Shown here: positions 19,614 through 28,244 of the stretch, piece by piece
Numbering within the stretch: position 1 is the stretch's first letter
Layout of the letters: each line of letters opens with the position of its first letter
From: Alphaproteobacteria bacterium
GTDB lineage: Bacteria > Pseudomonadota > Alphaproteobacteria > Rickettsiales > Midichloriaceae
Reading direction: 5' to 3'
DNA: 34,266 nt
Assembly: GCA_013288625.1 (NCBI GenBank)
Contig: JABDBN010000013.1
Coordinates: 1 to 34,266, forward strand
Made by a program: the position numbers and the translations under genes
The notes under the pieces: generated by a model
What the model was told of the DNA's origin: nothing
Database searches by the model: none
The model's input: the letters and a program-made list of their open reading frames with translations, nothing else

Positions 19614-21164
19614 ATGTCAACAAACAAAATATTATTAGCCGCTGCTTTGATCGCTGGCTTTGCAGGCTCTGCAATGGCTGCCGATGACGCTGCTGACAAG
19701 CCAGCTGATAAAGCTGCTGCTGAGAAGCCTGCTGCTAAAGCTAAGCCTGCTAAGGATGGTATGGTTGCTGAGAAACCTTGCCCGGCTCCTAGGAAGAAAG
19801 TTCATAAACATGCTCCGAAGCCAGTTCACCATGCGCCAGTTCACCACCACCACGAGCCAAAAGGCTTGACCGTAACTTTGGGTGGAGAACTTGACACACA
19901 AGTTGGCTACAGGAAGCAAAAACATACTTATGATACAGTTCAACCTGGGCCAGGTGTTGTGCCAATTCCAGCAAATGTAGATAAACTTCATAAGTTCGCA
20001 ATTGTTAATGACACCAGAATTCACGTGAAAGCTGAAGGTCATGCACATGGATTTAAATACGGCGGTAAGATCGTATTGAATTCAGACACTTCTGACAACA
20101 AATTCGGTTGGAACCCATATGCTGATGGTTCTGAAGCAGGTGCCAATAATAAAGTTGGTTTTGAAACTAAAGTTTGGGTTAGGAATCAATGGGGTCATCT
20201 GGAAGCAGGAAGCACAACTGGTGCATACCAAGCTTTGAGAGTTAACGCTGCTAACTTTGCACGCGCAACTGGTGGTATCGATGGTGATTCGCAATACTGG
20301 TGGAATCCATTACTACTTAATACTGGTGCTACCGGAGCTGGTCCATCTGTATGGGTGCCTGAAGCTTTTGTTATCAACCCAAATCTGCCATCTAACTACG
20401 TCCATGGTTTAGATGCTAATGCTGCTAAAATCAGCTACTTTACCCCATCATTCTATGGCTTTAAGTTAGGTGTTTCTTATGTTCCAGACAGCGAGCAAAG
20501 AGGAACTGTTTCTAAAACTCAATCAGTATTTAGAAATAGAGCGCTTACTCCAAGCCTAACCGGATATAAAAATGTTTGGGAAGGTGGTATCCGTTATAAA
20601 GGACAATTTGATAAAATTGGAATCAGAGCGTCTTTAATGGGTAATGCTGGTGATGCTAAAGATTATGTATCTACTGGAGCAACTGGCCGAGTATCTCGCG
20701 ATGATCTAATGGCATGGGAAGCTGGTTTAGCATTAAGCTATATGGGCTTCACTCTTGCAGGATCTTATGCTGATCTGGATGACTCTGGAACTCCTAAGAC
20801 ATTAGCAGATGGTACTACCGCTCTTACTGGAAAAGATGATGCCAACTTCTGGAACATCGGACTTTCTTATGAGCATCACGCATTTGGTGCAAGTGTAAAC
20901 TACATGGAAAGCAGAAGAGCCCCTACTGTTGTTAGAAATGGCAACATTGGTACTCTGAATGCAATTAGAATTGCTGACTCTTCTAACAAATTTAGCAACC
21001 TATCATTTGGTGTTGATTACAAGCTAGCGCCTGGATTTATGCCTTATGCTGAAGTTTCTAGATTTTCTATGAAAGAAGGAAGATCACATGCTGGTGCAGC
21101 TACTCTTCCACGCTACAAAAACTCAGGTTTCGTAGTGTTGGCTGGTACAAAACTACACTTCTAG
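19614..21164 (+). CDS. Outer-membrane porin, paralog 1, with His-rich N-terminus
   Basis: General porin of the Gram-negative type, 516 residues. A signal peptide (residues 1-22, cut after SAMA) is followed by an Ala/Lys/Pro-rich region with 'EKPCPAP' and a His-rich stretch ('HKHAPKPVHHAPVHHHH', about 63-79). The barrel starts at 'GLTVTLGGELDTQVGYRKQ' and contains 'GGKIVLNSDTSDNKFG', 'LEAGSTTGAY', 'ATGGIDGDSQYWWNP' and 'VPDSEQRGTVSKTQSVFRN'. It ends with 'GTKLHF'; the C-terminal Phe is the BAM recognition residue. The Cys in KPCPAP is the only cysteine in the protein. First of three tandem paralogs, each ended by its own terminator, so each is probably its own transcript. The strong ribosome site and long leader suggest high expression. 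Confidence 0.93.
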   Translation: MSTNKILLAAALIAGFAGSAMAADDAADKPADKAAAEKPAAKAKPAKDGMVAEKPCPAPRKKVHKHAPKPVHHAPVHHHHEPKGLTVTLGGELDTQVGYRKQKHTYDTVQPGPGVVPIPANVDKLHKFAIVNDTRIHVKAEGHAHGFKYGGKIVLNSDTSDNKFGWNPYADGSEAGANNKVGFETKVWVRNQWGHLEAGSTTGAYQALRVNAANFARATGGIDGDSQYWWNPLLLNTGATGAGPSVWVPEAFVINPNLPSNYVHGLDANAAKISYFTPSFYGFKLGVSYVPDSEQRGTVSKTQSVFRNRALTPSLTGYKNVWEGGIRYKGQFDKIGIRASLMGNAGDAKDYVSTGATGRVSRDDLMAWEAGLALSYMGFTLAGSYADLDDSGTPKTLADGTTALTGKDDANFWNIGLSYEHHAFGASVNYMESRRAPTVVRNGNIGTLNAIRIADSSNKFSNLSFGVDYKLAPGFMPYAEVSRFSMKEGRSHAGAATLPRYKNSGFVVLAGTKLHF

Positions 21165-21184
21165 TTTAATTACTTAGAGTTACT

Positions 21185-21213
21185 AAAGGCAGGATTTATC
21201 TCCTGCCTTTTTT
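21185..21213 (+). terminator. Intrinsic terminator after porin 1
   Basis: Ten-base arms AAAGGCAGGA and TCCTGCCTTT (21185-21194 and 21201-21210) around a 6-base loop, followed by further T residues. Confidence 0.93.
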
Positions 21214-21308
21214 ATTGTGGTGATATCGCCACAATAAAAAAAAATATTATTACTCGCGGATTTAAGTGGTTTATTATTTAGGCTGGCTGTGTTCTATTGG
21301 ATGCTAGT

Positions 21309-21340
21309 GTAGTCTGACTACTAAATGAATCGAAAGGAAT
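21309..21340 (+). promoter_or_regulatory. Porin 2 leader hairpin and ribosome site
   Basis: GTAGT (21309-21313) and ACTAC (21317-21321) form a small hairpin at the same place as in the porin 1 and porin 3 leaders, though the stem sequence differs. AAAGGAA (21333-21339) is the ribosome site for the ATG at 21344. Confidence 0.4.
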
Positions 21341-21343
21341 ATT

Positions 21344-22834
21344 ATGTCAAAAAAGATTTTATTAACTACAGCTCTATTCGCGGGATTTGCTGGCTCGGCA
21401 ATCGCAGCTGAAGAACCTGCAACAAAGCCCGCTGAAAAGCCAGCAACAAAAGCTACTGCAACTGTTGCAGAGAAACCTTGTCCGGCACCAGTGAAAAAAC
21501 AACATCCTGCACCTAAGCCGGTTCATCATGAACACCATCACAAACATCATGCCCCACATGGTTTGACGGTGACCTTGGGTGGAGAACTTGATACCCAAGT
21601 TGGTTACAGAAAGCAAAGTTATACCTATGACACTGACACACCAGGTACCTTTCCTAGGCCGGCTGTGGTTAACAAAACACATAAATATGCAATCGTTAAC
21701 GATACAAGGGTTCATGTAAAAGCTGAAGGTCAGGCTCATGGCATGAAATACGGTGGTAAAATTGTATTGAATGCTGACACTTCAGATAACAAATACAGCA
21801 GCAGCCCATTTAGTGGTAATGATAATACAACGAACAATAAAGTGGGTTTTGATACTAAAGTCTGGGTGCGCACACAGTTCGGTAAGGTGGAAGCAGGTAG
21901 CACAACCGGTTCTTATGAAGCTCTAAGAATAAGCTCTGTTAATATAGCAAGAGCAACTGGCGGTATTGATGGAGATACGCAGTATTGGTGGAACCCGTTT
22001 ATCTTTAATACTGGTGTTGGAGCTGCTTTAACTGGTGAGCGTTTTATAGTTAATCCTAACCTGCCATCAAATTATGTACATGGCTTGGATGCAAACTCAG
22101 CTAAAATTTCTTACTACACTCCTTCATTTATGGGCTTTAAAGCTGGTATTTCCTATGCACCAGACAGCGAGCAAAGGGGTACAGTTTCTAAAACTCAGAG
22201 TGTTTTCCATAATAGAGCTTTAAACCCAAGTCTAACTGGTTATCAGAATGTTTGGGAAGGTGGAATACGCTATAAGGGTCAATTCGATAAAATTGGCATT
22301 AAAGCATCTTTACTAGGTAATGCTGGTGATGCTAAAAACTACTTAACCACTGTTTCGTCTCTTTTTGCCCGTCATGATTTGCGAGCTTGGGAAGCTGGCG
22401 CTGCTTTCGATTTTATGGGAGTAACTGTAGCAGGTTCCTATGGTGATTGGGGCAGGTCTGGGGTTTCCAAAACAACAGATGGAATAACTCCTATGACTGG
22501 CAAAAGGTCTGGTAATTTCTGGAATATTGGTGGATCTTATGAATGTCATAAATTTGGAGCTAGTGTTACCTATATGCAAAGTCGTAGAGGTACTATAGTT
22601 TCTCGAGTCGTTACTGTAACTCCAGGTAGTGTTGCTTCACTTATATCACCTACCTTATCCCATAACCGCTTGAGCTTATTATCTTTAGGTGTCGATTATA
22701 AACTTGCACCAGGATTCATGCCGTATGCTGAAGCGAATTGGTTTTCAATGAAAGAAGGATTCGTCGCTACTGATGAAACAAGGCTTAAAAATAGAGGTGT
22801 TGTAGTTCTTGTAGGTACAAAACTCCACTTCTAG
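21344..22834 (+). CDS. Outer-membrane porin, paralog 2
   Basis: The 496-residue porin is laid out like its neighbours: signal peptide (1-21, cut after AIA), Lys/Pro/Thr-rich stretch with 'EKPCPAPVKKQHP', His-rich segment ('VHHEHHHKHHAPHG', about 59-72), then the barrel from 'LTVTLGGELDTQVGYRKQ' to 'GTKLHF'. It diverges most in the second half: 'GDWGRSGVSKTTDGITPM' replaces the 'DDSG' loop of the others, and 'GSYECHKFGASVTYMQSRRG' adds a second cysteine. These surface-loop-like differences suggest changed pore lining or antigenic divergence. The gene lies 179 bp after porin 1 and is separated from it by a terminator. The fusion of a signal peptide, a short charged tail and a porin barrel is strongly conserved among the three. 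Confidence 0.92.
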   Translation: MSKKILLTTALFAGFAGSAIAAEEPATKPAEKPATKATATVAEKPCPAPVKKQHPAPKPVHHEHHHKHHAPHGLTVTLGGELDTQVGYRKQSYTYDTDTPGTFPRPAVVNKTHKYAIVNDTRVHVKAEGQAHGMKYGGKIVLNADTSDNKYSSSPFSGNDNTTNNKVGFDTKVWVRTQFGKVEAGSTTGSYEALRISSVNIARATGGIDGDTQYWWNPFIFNTGVGAALTGERFIVNPNLPSNYVHGLDANSAKISYYTPSFMGFKAGISYAPDSEQRGTVSKTQSVFHNRALNPSLTGYQNVWEGGIRYKGQFDKIGIKASLLGNAGDAKNYLTTVSSLFARHDLRAWEAGAAFDFMGVTVAGSYGDWGRSGVSKTTDGITPMTGKRSGNFWNIGGSYECHKFGASVTYMQSRRGTIVSRVVTVTPGSVASLISPTLSHNRLSLLSLGVDYKLAPGFMPYAEANWFSMKEGFVATDETRLKNRGVVVLVGTKLHF

Positions 22835-22855
22835 TTTAATAATTTAGGCATACTT

Positions 22856-22885
22856 AAAAGCAGGGGGTTATCCCCCTGCTTTTTT
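22856..22885 (+). terminator. Intrinsic terminator after porin 2
   Basis: AAAAGCAGGGGG (22856-22867) pairs with CCCCCTGCTTTT (22872-22883) around TTAT, with a T-rich tail. Confidence 0.94.
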
Positions 22886-22967
22886 ATTGTAGCAATCTTA
22901 CCACATCCATAATAATTATTATAGTTCAGTGAGTAATATTTAATTTCAATTGTTCTGTAATATGCTG

Positions 22968-23017
22968 TATTAAATCTATGAGTAGCTTTGGCTACATGAT
23001 TAATCAAAATAAGGAAT
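22968..23017 (+). promoter_or_regulatory. Porin 3 leader: -10-like box, hairpin and ribosome site
   Basis: TATTAA (22968-22973), then hairpin GTAGC/GCTAC with a TTTG loop (22982-22986 and 22991-22995), then AAGGAA (23011-23016) before the ATG at 23021. The stem sequence is the same as in porin 1, although the loops differ. Confidence 0.48.
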
Positions 23018-23020
23018 GAC

Positions 23021-24541
23021 ATGTCAACAAACAAAATATTATTAGCTGCGGCAATGATTGCGGGTTTTGCAGGCACAGCGTGCGCTGTTGAAGATCCGGC
23101 CAAAGCTGGCCAGCCAGCTGCAAAGACTGACAAGGTTGCGGAAAAACCGTGCCCAGCTCCAGTGCATAAGCATCACAAAGAACATAAACCTGTTCACCAC
23201 CACCATCATCACCATCATGCTCATCCTGGTTTGACAGTGACTTTGGGTGGAGATATCGATACCCAGTTTGGTTACAGAAAGCAAAGTTATACTTATGACA
23301 CAGATCAACCAGGGCTTACTCCTCTGCCAGCGACTGTTTCCAAATTGCATAGATTCGCCATAGTCAATGATACAACACTTAATGTAAGAGCTGAAGGTCA
23401 GTCTCATTGGTTTAAATACGGTGGTAAAATCGTATTGAATGCAGACACTTCAGATAATAAATATGGTGATGAAGAAGTTGCTCGCGAAACCAAAATTTGG
23501 GTTAGGAATCAAATGGGCCACTTGGAAGCAGGAAGCACTACTGGGGCTTACGCTCATCTGCGAGTTAATGCCGCAAACATCGCACGGGCAACCGGCGGTA
23601 TTGACGGTGATGCGCAGTATTGGTGGAATCCTTATACTTTCAATAATACTTCAGGAGCTCCTTTAATGGGCGTCACTCCTGGAGATTTTGCATTAGCATC
23701 TGAAACTTTCCTGCTGAATCCAAACCTGCCATCTAACTACTCTCATGGCCTGAACTCTAATTTTGCAAAGGTCAGCTATTATACACCAAGATGGATGGGC
23801 TTTAAAGCTGGTGTTTCCTTTGCACCAGATAGCGAGCAAAGAGGTACAGTTTCTCGCACCCAGTCAGTATTTAGAAACGTATCTTTAACGCCTGATGACC
23901 TTAATGCCGTTACAGGATATAAAAATCTTTGGGAAGGAGGCATAAGCTATAAAGGTCAATTTGATCAAGTTGGCATCAGAGTTTCCTTAACAGGTAACGC
24001 AGCAGACGCCAAAGACTATCACGCTGGTGGTGCAGGATCCACTGTACGTATAGTCCGCGAAGACCTTATGGCCTGGGAAGCTGGTGCTGCATTAAGCTAT
24101 ATGGGCTTTACCCTTGCGGGATCTTATGGTGATTGGGATGATTCTGGTGTACCAAAAACCGCGGGTGGCATTACCCCACTTACTGGCAAAGATGATGCCA
24201 GTTTCTGGAACTTAGGCCTTGCTTATGAGCACAAAGGTTTTGGTGCCAGTGTCACTTATATGGAAAGTAAATCCGGTCCGCTGCTTGAAAGGAATAGTAT
24301 TGGACAAATAGACACTATCACTACTTCCAATAAGAGTAACAAATTCAGAATACTTTCTGTAGGCGCAGACTACAAAGTAGCACCTGGATTTATGCCTTAT
24401 GCCGAAGTATCTTTCTTTAAAATGAAAACAGGTGTTGATACTCTTAGCACGCTTTTCAACACAGAAGTTCCTATTGTAGGTAATGATACTTTCAAAAACA
24501 CTGGTTATGTAATACTAGTTGGCACAAAACTCCACTTCTAG
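23021..24541 (+). CDS. Outer-membrane porin, paralog 3
   Basis: 506-residue porin. The signal peptide is almost the same as in paralog 1 ('MSTNKILLAAAMIAGFAG', cut after ACA). A shorter Lys/Pro/Ala tail with 'EKPCPAPVHKHHKEHKPVHH' runs into about eight consecutive His residues (about 61-70 region), and the barrel starts at 'GLTVTLGGDIDTQFGYRKQ'. The region after 'TSDNK' is shorter than in the other two, and 'NTSGAPLMGVTPGDFALASE' is an extra loop. The C-terminus is 'GTKLHF'. Its only mature cysteine is the one in KPCPAP. It lies 186 bp after porin 2. Paralogs 1 and 3 share the start and the leader hairpin more closely with each other than with paralog 2. Confidence 0.92.
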   Translation: MSTNKILLAAAMIAGFAGTACAVEDPAKAGQPAAKTDKVAEKPCPAPVHKHHKEHKPVHHHHHHHHAHPGLTVTLGGDIDTQFGYRKQSYTYDTDQPGLTPLPATVSKLHRFAIVNDTTLNVRAEGQSHWFKYGGKIVLNADTSDNKYGDEEVARETKIWVRNQMGHLEAGSTTGAYAHLRVNAANIARATGGIDGDAQYWWNPYTFNNTSGAPLMGVTPGDFALASETFLLNPNLPSNYSHGLNSNFAKVSYYTPRWMGFKAGVSFAPDSEQRGTVSRTQSVFRNVSLTPDDLNAVTGYKNLWEGGISYKGQFDQVGIRVSLTGNAADAKDYHAGGAGSTVRIVREDLMAWEAGAALSYMGFTLAGSYGDWDDSGVPKTAGGITPLTGKDDASFWNLGLAYEHKGFGASVTYMESKSGPLLERNSIGQIDTITTSNKSNKFRILSVGADYKVAPGFMPYAEVSFFKMKTGVDTLSTLFNTEVPIVGNDTFKNTGYVILVGTKLHF

Positions 24542-24566
24542 TACAACTATTGTGACTTAATACAGC

Positions 24567-24592
24567 AAGAGCAGGGGAAACCCTGCTCTTTT
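24567..24592 (+). terminator. Intrinsic terminator after porin 3
   Basis: AAGAGCAGGG (24567-24576) and CCCTGCTCTT (24581-24590) around GAAA, with a short T tail. The GNRA-like loop gives extra stability. Confidence 0.9.
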
Positions 24593-24671
24593 GCTTATCT
24601 GCTATTTAATTAACTGGTAAATCTGTAGATATTTGCTAAAATTAAAAAACTCGAATTAAATAAATTTTAAA

Positions 24672-25928
24672 ATGCCTTTAGAAGTTGTCACATTTGGCTG
24701 TCGCCTCAATGCTTATGAAAGCGAACTGATTAAGAAGTCAGCAGCTGAGGCTGGCCTAAATAACTCAATCATCTTCAATAGCTGTGCCGTCACCTCTGAA
24801 GCTGAGCGTCAGCTTAAGCAAGCTATACGTAAGGCGAGAAGGGCAAACCCTGATGCCAACATCATTGTGACTGGTTGCGCTGCCCAGATTGACCCGCAAA
24901 AATATGCGAGCATGCCTGAAGTAAACGGGGTTATTGGCAACGAGGAAAAAACCTGCTCATCCAGTTATCTCGCGCTTAACACCGAGCCTATTCTGGTAAA
25001 TGATATCATGTCGGTTAAAGAAACAGCTTTACAGCTCATCGATGGCTTTGAAGATCGGGCGCGGGTATTTCTGCAAGTGCAAAATGGCTGCAATCATCGC
25101 TGTACGTTTTGCTCCATTCCCTTTGGTCGCGGCAACTCGCGGAGTGTACCGATTGGTGAAATCGTAAATCAATCGCGCATACTTGTAGAAAATGGCTATA
25201 AAGAGATCGTGCTCACCGGGGTGGATATAACCGATTATGGGCTGGATTTGCCGGGCACCCCCAAGCTTGGGGAAATGGTTAAACGTCTGCTTACTTTAGT
25301 GCCTGATTTACCAAGGTTGCGCTTGTCATCAATCGATGTGGCTGAAATCGATGAGAGCTTGCTTGATCTCATCGCTAATGAAGAGAGGTTAATGCCCCAT
25401 CTCCATTTAAGCCTGCAGGCTGGTGACGATATGATCTTAAAGCGCATGAAGCGCAGGCATAGTCGCACACAAATTATTGATTTTTGCCACAAGGTCAGAG
25501 AGCTCCGCGATGATGTTGTCTTCGGCGCTGATATCATAGCTGGCTTCCCTACTGAAACCGATGAGATGTTTGCTAACACTGAGAATATAATCCATGAGGC
25601 TGGCCTAACCTATCTGCATGTATTTCCTTATTCTGAGCGTGCCGACACCCCCGCAGCGAGAATGCCGCAGGTTGCTAAGCCTGTGCGCAAGAAACGTGCT
25701 AAGATTTTGCGCGAGCTAGGTGAGAAAATGGTAGCTAAGCATTATGCTGGACAGGTTGGGAAAACTCTGGAGGTGATTGTGGAAAATAATAATTTTGCGC
25801 GGGCGCGCGATTTTAGTTTGGTGAAAATCAACGCTGACATAGCCTGTGGAGAACTTTTAAAAATTCAGGTTACGTCGGCCACAGATAAGCACCTGATTGG
25901 CGATCCTATTTATAACAAACGCTCTTAG
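24672..25928 (+). CDS. mtaB: tRNA t6A37 methylthiotransferase MtaB
   Basis: Radical-SAM enzyme that adds a methylthio group to t6A37 in tRNAs reading ANN codons. The N-terminal UPF0004 domain holds the auxiliary cluster Cys10, Cys38 and Cys69 ('FGCRLN', 'NSCAVT', 'TGCAAQ'). The radical-SAM cluster is Cys140, Cys144 and Cys147 in 'CNHRCTFCSIPFGRGNSRS'. 'HLHLSLQAGDDMILKRMKRR', 'FGADIIAGFPTET' and 'HVFPYSERADTPAARMPQV' confirm the MtaB branch over MiaB and RimO, and a short TRAM-like end follows. The 418 residues are normal length. The start ATG has no clear ribosome site. The last 22 bases of the gene lie within the left copy of the repeat also found at the pdhB 3' end, reflecting an ancestral tail-to-tail overlap with pdhB. 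Confidence 0.95.
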   Translation: MPLEVVTFGCRLNAYESELIKKSAAEAGLNNSIIFNSCAVTSEAERQLKQAIRKARRANPDANIIVTGCAAQIDPQKYASMPEVNGVIGNEEKTCSSSYLALNTEPILVNDIMSVKETALQLIDGFEDRARVFLQVQNGCNHRCTFCSIPFGRGNSRSVPIGEIVNQSRILVENGYKEIVLTGVDITDYGLDLPGTPKLGEMVKRLLTLVPDLPRLRLSSIDVAEIDESLLDLIANEERLMPHLHLSLQAGDDMILKRMKRRHSRTQIIDFCHKVRELRDDVVFGADIIAGFPTETDEMFANTENIIHEAGLTYLHVFPYSERADTPAARMPQVAKPVRKKRAKILRELGEKMVAKHYAGQVGKTLEVIVENNNFARARDFSLVKINADIACGELLKIQVTSATDKHLIGDPIYNKRS

Positions 25929-26025
25929 CAGCTGATATGATATCTGCGACTTGCGGCAATGAGAGGCGCTCAAGGTTTGCTGCATAAGGCAATGGGATAT
26001 CTACCCCGCTCACACGTGCTACTGG
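25907..26025 (+). repeat. Left copy of 119-bp direct repeat (orphan pdhB 3' end)
   Basis: This segment matches 27257-27375 at 115 of 119 positions. Read on the minus strand it encodes the last 39 or so residues of PdhB ('VARVSGVDI' to 'AAKSVCYK', then TAG) and overlaps the end of mtaB. All four mismatches, and also the TAG/TAA stop difference, lie at third codon positions of pdhB and are silent. It is a remnant of an earlier or donor pdhB allele, left behind when rhuM entered. Confidence 0.92.
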
Positions 26026-26203
26026 GAAAGGTATAATATTATATCGGACTTTTTGGGTAATCAATTCTCACCTGCTGTTTATCGGCTAGTAAAGATTGGA
26101 AATTTATTTGTAAAGCCTGTATACTTAGTTCTGAAATATCTAACTAAACTATTAATTTAATTAAATGCCTACCTTCTATCATATCAAAAAATGAGAATGA
26201 GTT
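26026..26203 (+). other. Leader of the rhuM insert
   Basis: AT-rich 178-bp stretch with no gene. It contains the candidate promoter of rhuM and starts exactly where the similarity to pdhB ends. I see no terminal inverted repeat or integrase site in it. Confidence 0.4.
26096..26125 (+). promoter_or_regulatory. Candidate promoter of rhuM
   Basis: TTGGAA (26096-26101), an 18-base spacer and TATACT (26120-26125), leaving a leader of about 70 bases before the ATG at 26204. Confidence 0.4.
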
Positions 26204-27253
26204 ATGAGTAGAAAAGAAAAAAGCCCAACAATACCACCTAATGAGATTATTTTTTATGAAACAGAGGATGGTAAAGTTTCAATCGCAGTAAGATTTGAAA
26301 ATGACAATATTTGGCTTACCCAAAAGCATATGGCTGAGTTATTTGGATGTTCAGCTGACAACATCTCTTTACATTTGAAAACCATATATATTACTGGTGA
26401 ATTGAATCAAAACTCAACTACCGAGAAATTCTCGGCAGTTCAACAAGAGGGTAATCGGTCAATAAAACGTTGCATGTTGTTTTATAATTTAGAGGCTGTT
26501 ATTGCTGTGGGATATAAAGTGAACTCAGAGAGAGGTGTCGCTTTCCGTACGTGGGCTACAGATAAGCTTAAAGATTATATATTCAAAGGTTTTGCGATTG
26601 ATTCTGATAGATTCAAAAAGGGATCTAAATTTGATATGCGTTTTTTTGATGAGCTTTTAGAAGAAATTCGAGAAATAAGAGCCAGTGAACGCATGGCCTA
26701 TCAGAAAATCACGGATATTTATGCAACATCAGTGGATTACTTAAGCAACTCAAGCAATGCGCAAAAGTTCTTTGCCACAGTTCAAAATAAGTTACATTTT
26801 GCCATAACTGGGAGTACAGCAGCTGAAATTATTGCCGATCGTGCTCACGCTTACAAACCTAATATGGGCCTTACTACTTGGCGTAAAGCACCTGGAGGCA
26901 AAATTTTTCTTTCTGATGTAACGACTGCTAAAAATTATTTAAGCAAAGATGAAATATCCCAGCTTAACCGAATTGTTAATATGTATATTGATTATGCTGA
27001 ATTTCAAGCTGCTAGAGCCAAAACAATGACAATGAAAGATTGGTCAGAAAAACTGGATGTATTCCTAAAGTATAATGAGCAAGAAATACTGACTGGTCTG
27101 GGTAGAATATCCCATGAAATTGCTGTAGCGCTTGCAGAAAAGGAATATGGGGTTTTTAGAAAAAAACAAGATGAACTGCACCGATCTGACTTTGATAAAT
27201 TGTATGAAGTAAGGAACTTATCGAAATCTAACTCAGAGGATAATACCACCTAA
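26204..27253 (+). CDS. rhuM: RhuM family (virulence/defence-associated) protein
   Basis: The 349 residues match the RhuM family first named in a Salmonella pathogenicity island: 'IIFYETEDGKVSIAVRFEND', 'IWLTQKHMAELFGCSADNIS', then 'HLKTIYITGEL', 'RCMLFYNLEAVIAVGYKVNS', 'FRTWATDKLKDYIFKGF' and a conserved C-terminal half ('FFATVQNKLHFAITGSTAAE', 'MTMKDWSEKLDVFLKYNE'). The N-terminal part looks like a helix-turn-helix DNA-binding domain; the C-terminal half is related to Fic/Doc-associated families, a relation I give only from memory. Biochemical function is unknown, and the genes are typically found on islands and beside restriction or toxin systems. The gene looks intact. It ends three bases before the pdhB stop and sits between two pdhB 3' ends, so it is a recent arrival. 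No partner gene is visible. Confidence 0.9.
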   Translation: MSRKEKSPTIPPNEIIFYETEDGKVSIAVRFENDNIWLTQKHMAELFGCSADNISLHLKTIYITGELNQNSTTEKFSAVQQEGNRSIKRCMLFYNLEAVIAVGYKVNSERGVAFRTWATDKLKDYIFKGFAIDSDRFKKGSKFDMRFFDELLEEIREIRASERMAYQKITDIYATSVDYLSNSSNAQKFFATVQNKLHFAITGSTAAEIIADRAHAYKPNMGLTTWRKAPGGKIFLSDVTTAKNYLSKDEISQLNRIVNMYIDYAEFQAARAKTMTMKDWSEKLDVFLKYNEQEILTGLGRISHEIAVALAEKEYGVFRKKQDELHRSDFDKLYEVRNLSKSNSEDNTT

Positions 27254-27255
27254 TA

Positions 27256-28242
27256 TTATTTATAACACACGCTCTTAGCTGCTGATATGATATCTGCGAC
27301 TTGCGGCAATGAGAGGCGCTCAAGGTTTGCTGCATAAGGCAATGGGATATCTACTCCGCTCACACGTGCAACTGGCGCATCTAAATAATCAAAAGCCTGC
27401 TCCATGATTTGCAAGCCGATTTCCGCGCCGATACCTGCATAAGGCCAGCCCTCCTCGACACAAACTATTCGGTTGGTTTTTTGCACTGAGGTGATAATGG
27501 TAGCCATATCCAATGGGCGCAGGGTTCGCAAGTCAATAACCTCGGCATTAATGCCTTCTTGGGCAAGTGCTGCTGCGGCTTCCATCGCAGATTTCACTTG
27601 GAGTGAAAATGCTACTATTGTGACATCAGAACCTTCTTTCAACACTTTGGCTTTACCGATTTCAACAACAAAATCATCATTGAAGTGCTCGGGCACTTCG
27701 TGCGAATGCCCATACAAAATCTCGTTTTCCAGAAATATCACTGGGTTTGGATCTCTTATCGCCGCCTTTAGCAGGCCTTTATGATCTTCAGCGCTATAGG
27801 GAGCGATTACTTTTAAGCCCGGAACGTGTGCATACCAGCTGGCATAACACTGTGAATGCTGGGCACCGACTCTTGAGGCCGCACCATTAGGGCCGCGAAA
27901 CACAATGGGACAGCGCACCTGGCCGCCAGACATATAATTAGTTTTAGCCGCTGAATTTATAATATGGTCAATTGCCTGCATGGAAAAATTGAAAGTCATA
28001 AATTCAACTATGGGGATCAAACCGGCGAAAGCTGCGCCTACGGCGATGCCAGCGAAACCATTTTCAGTAATTGGGGTATCGATAATCCGTTTGTCGCCGA
28101 ATTCCTCAAGCAAGCCTTGGGTTATTTTATAAGCGCCCTGGTACTGGGCTACTTCTTCCCCCATAATAAAAACTCGTTCATCGCGACGCAATTCCTCAGC
28201 CATTGCATCTCTTAGTGCTTCTCTTACAGTGATTACTGGCAT
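27256..28242 (-). CDS. pdhB: Pyruvate dehydrogenase E1 component, beta subunit
   Basis: With PdhA, decarboxylates pyruvate with TPP and passes the acetyl group to E2 lipoyl. The 328-residue beta subunit has '[20 protein letters not shown]', '[13 protein letters not shown]' and '[20 protein letters not shown]' (conserved 'TPITE'). Next are '[20 protein letters not shown]' and '[20 protein letters not shown]', then 'PLDMATI', '[11 protein letters not shown]' and 'LPQVADII' at the end. The length is usual for the standalone alphaproteobacterial form without a fused lipoyl domain. It follows the flavodoxin gene by two bases. Its 3' end is the right copy of the 119-bp repeat. The rhuM stop is three bases away tail to tail, so no terminator separates them. 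E2 and E3 genes are not in the window. Confidence 0.97.
   Translation of the reverse strand: MPVITVREALRDAMAEELRRDERVFIMGEEVAQYQGAYKITQGLLEEFGDKRIIDTPITENGFAGIAVGAAFAGLIPIVEFMTFNFSMQAIDHIINSAAKTNYMSGGQVRCPIVFRGPNGAASRVGAQHSQCYASWYAHVPGLKVIAPYSAEDHKGLLKAAIRDPNPVIFLENEILYGHSHEVPEHFNDDFVVEIGKAKVLKEGSDVTIVAFSLQVKSAMEAAAALAQEGINAEVIDLRTLRPLDMATIITSVQKTNRIVCVEEGWPYAGIGAEIGLQIMEQAFDYLDAPVARVSGVDIPLPYAANLERLSLPQVADIISAAKSVCYK
27257..27375 (+). repeat. Right copy of 119-bp direct repeat (pdhB 3' end)
   Basis: The copy belonging to the intact pdhB. The mismatches to the left copy are at 27268, 27280, 27355 and 27370, all third codon positions. The spacing between copies is 1350 bp, and the intervening insert carries rhuM. 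Confidence 0.92.
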
Positions 28243-28244
28243 AC

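Noticed and set aside
19635..20048. Antisense open frame in porin 1, and similar ones in porins 2 and 3
   Set aside because: They recur only because the porin sequences are alike; there is no ribosome site, and the proteins show no conserved motifs.
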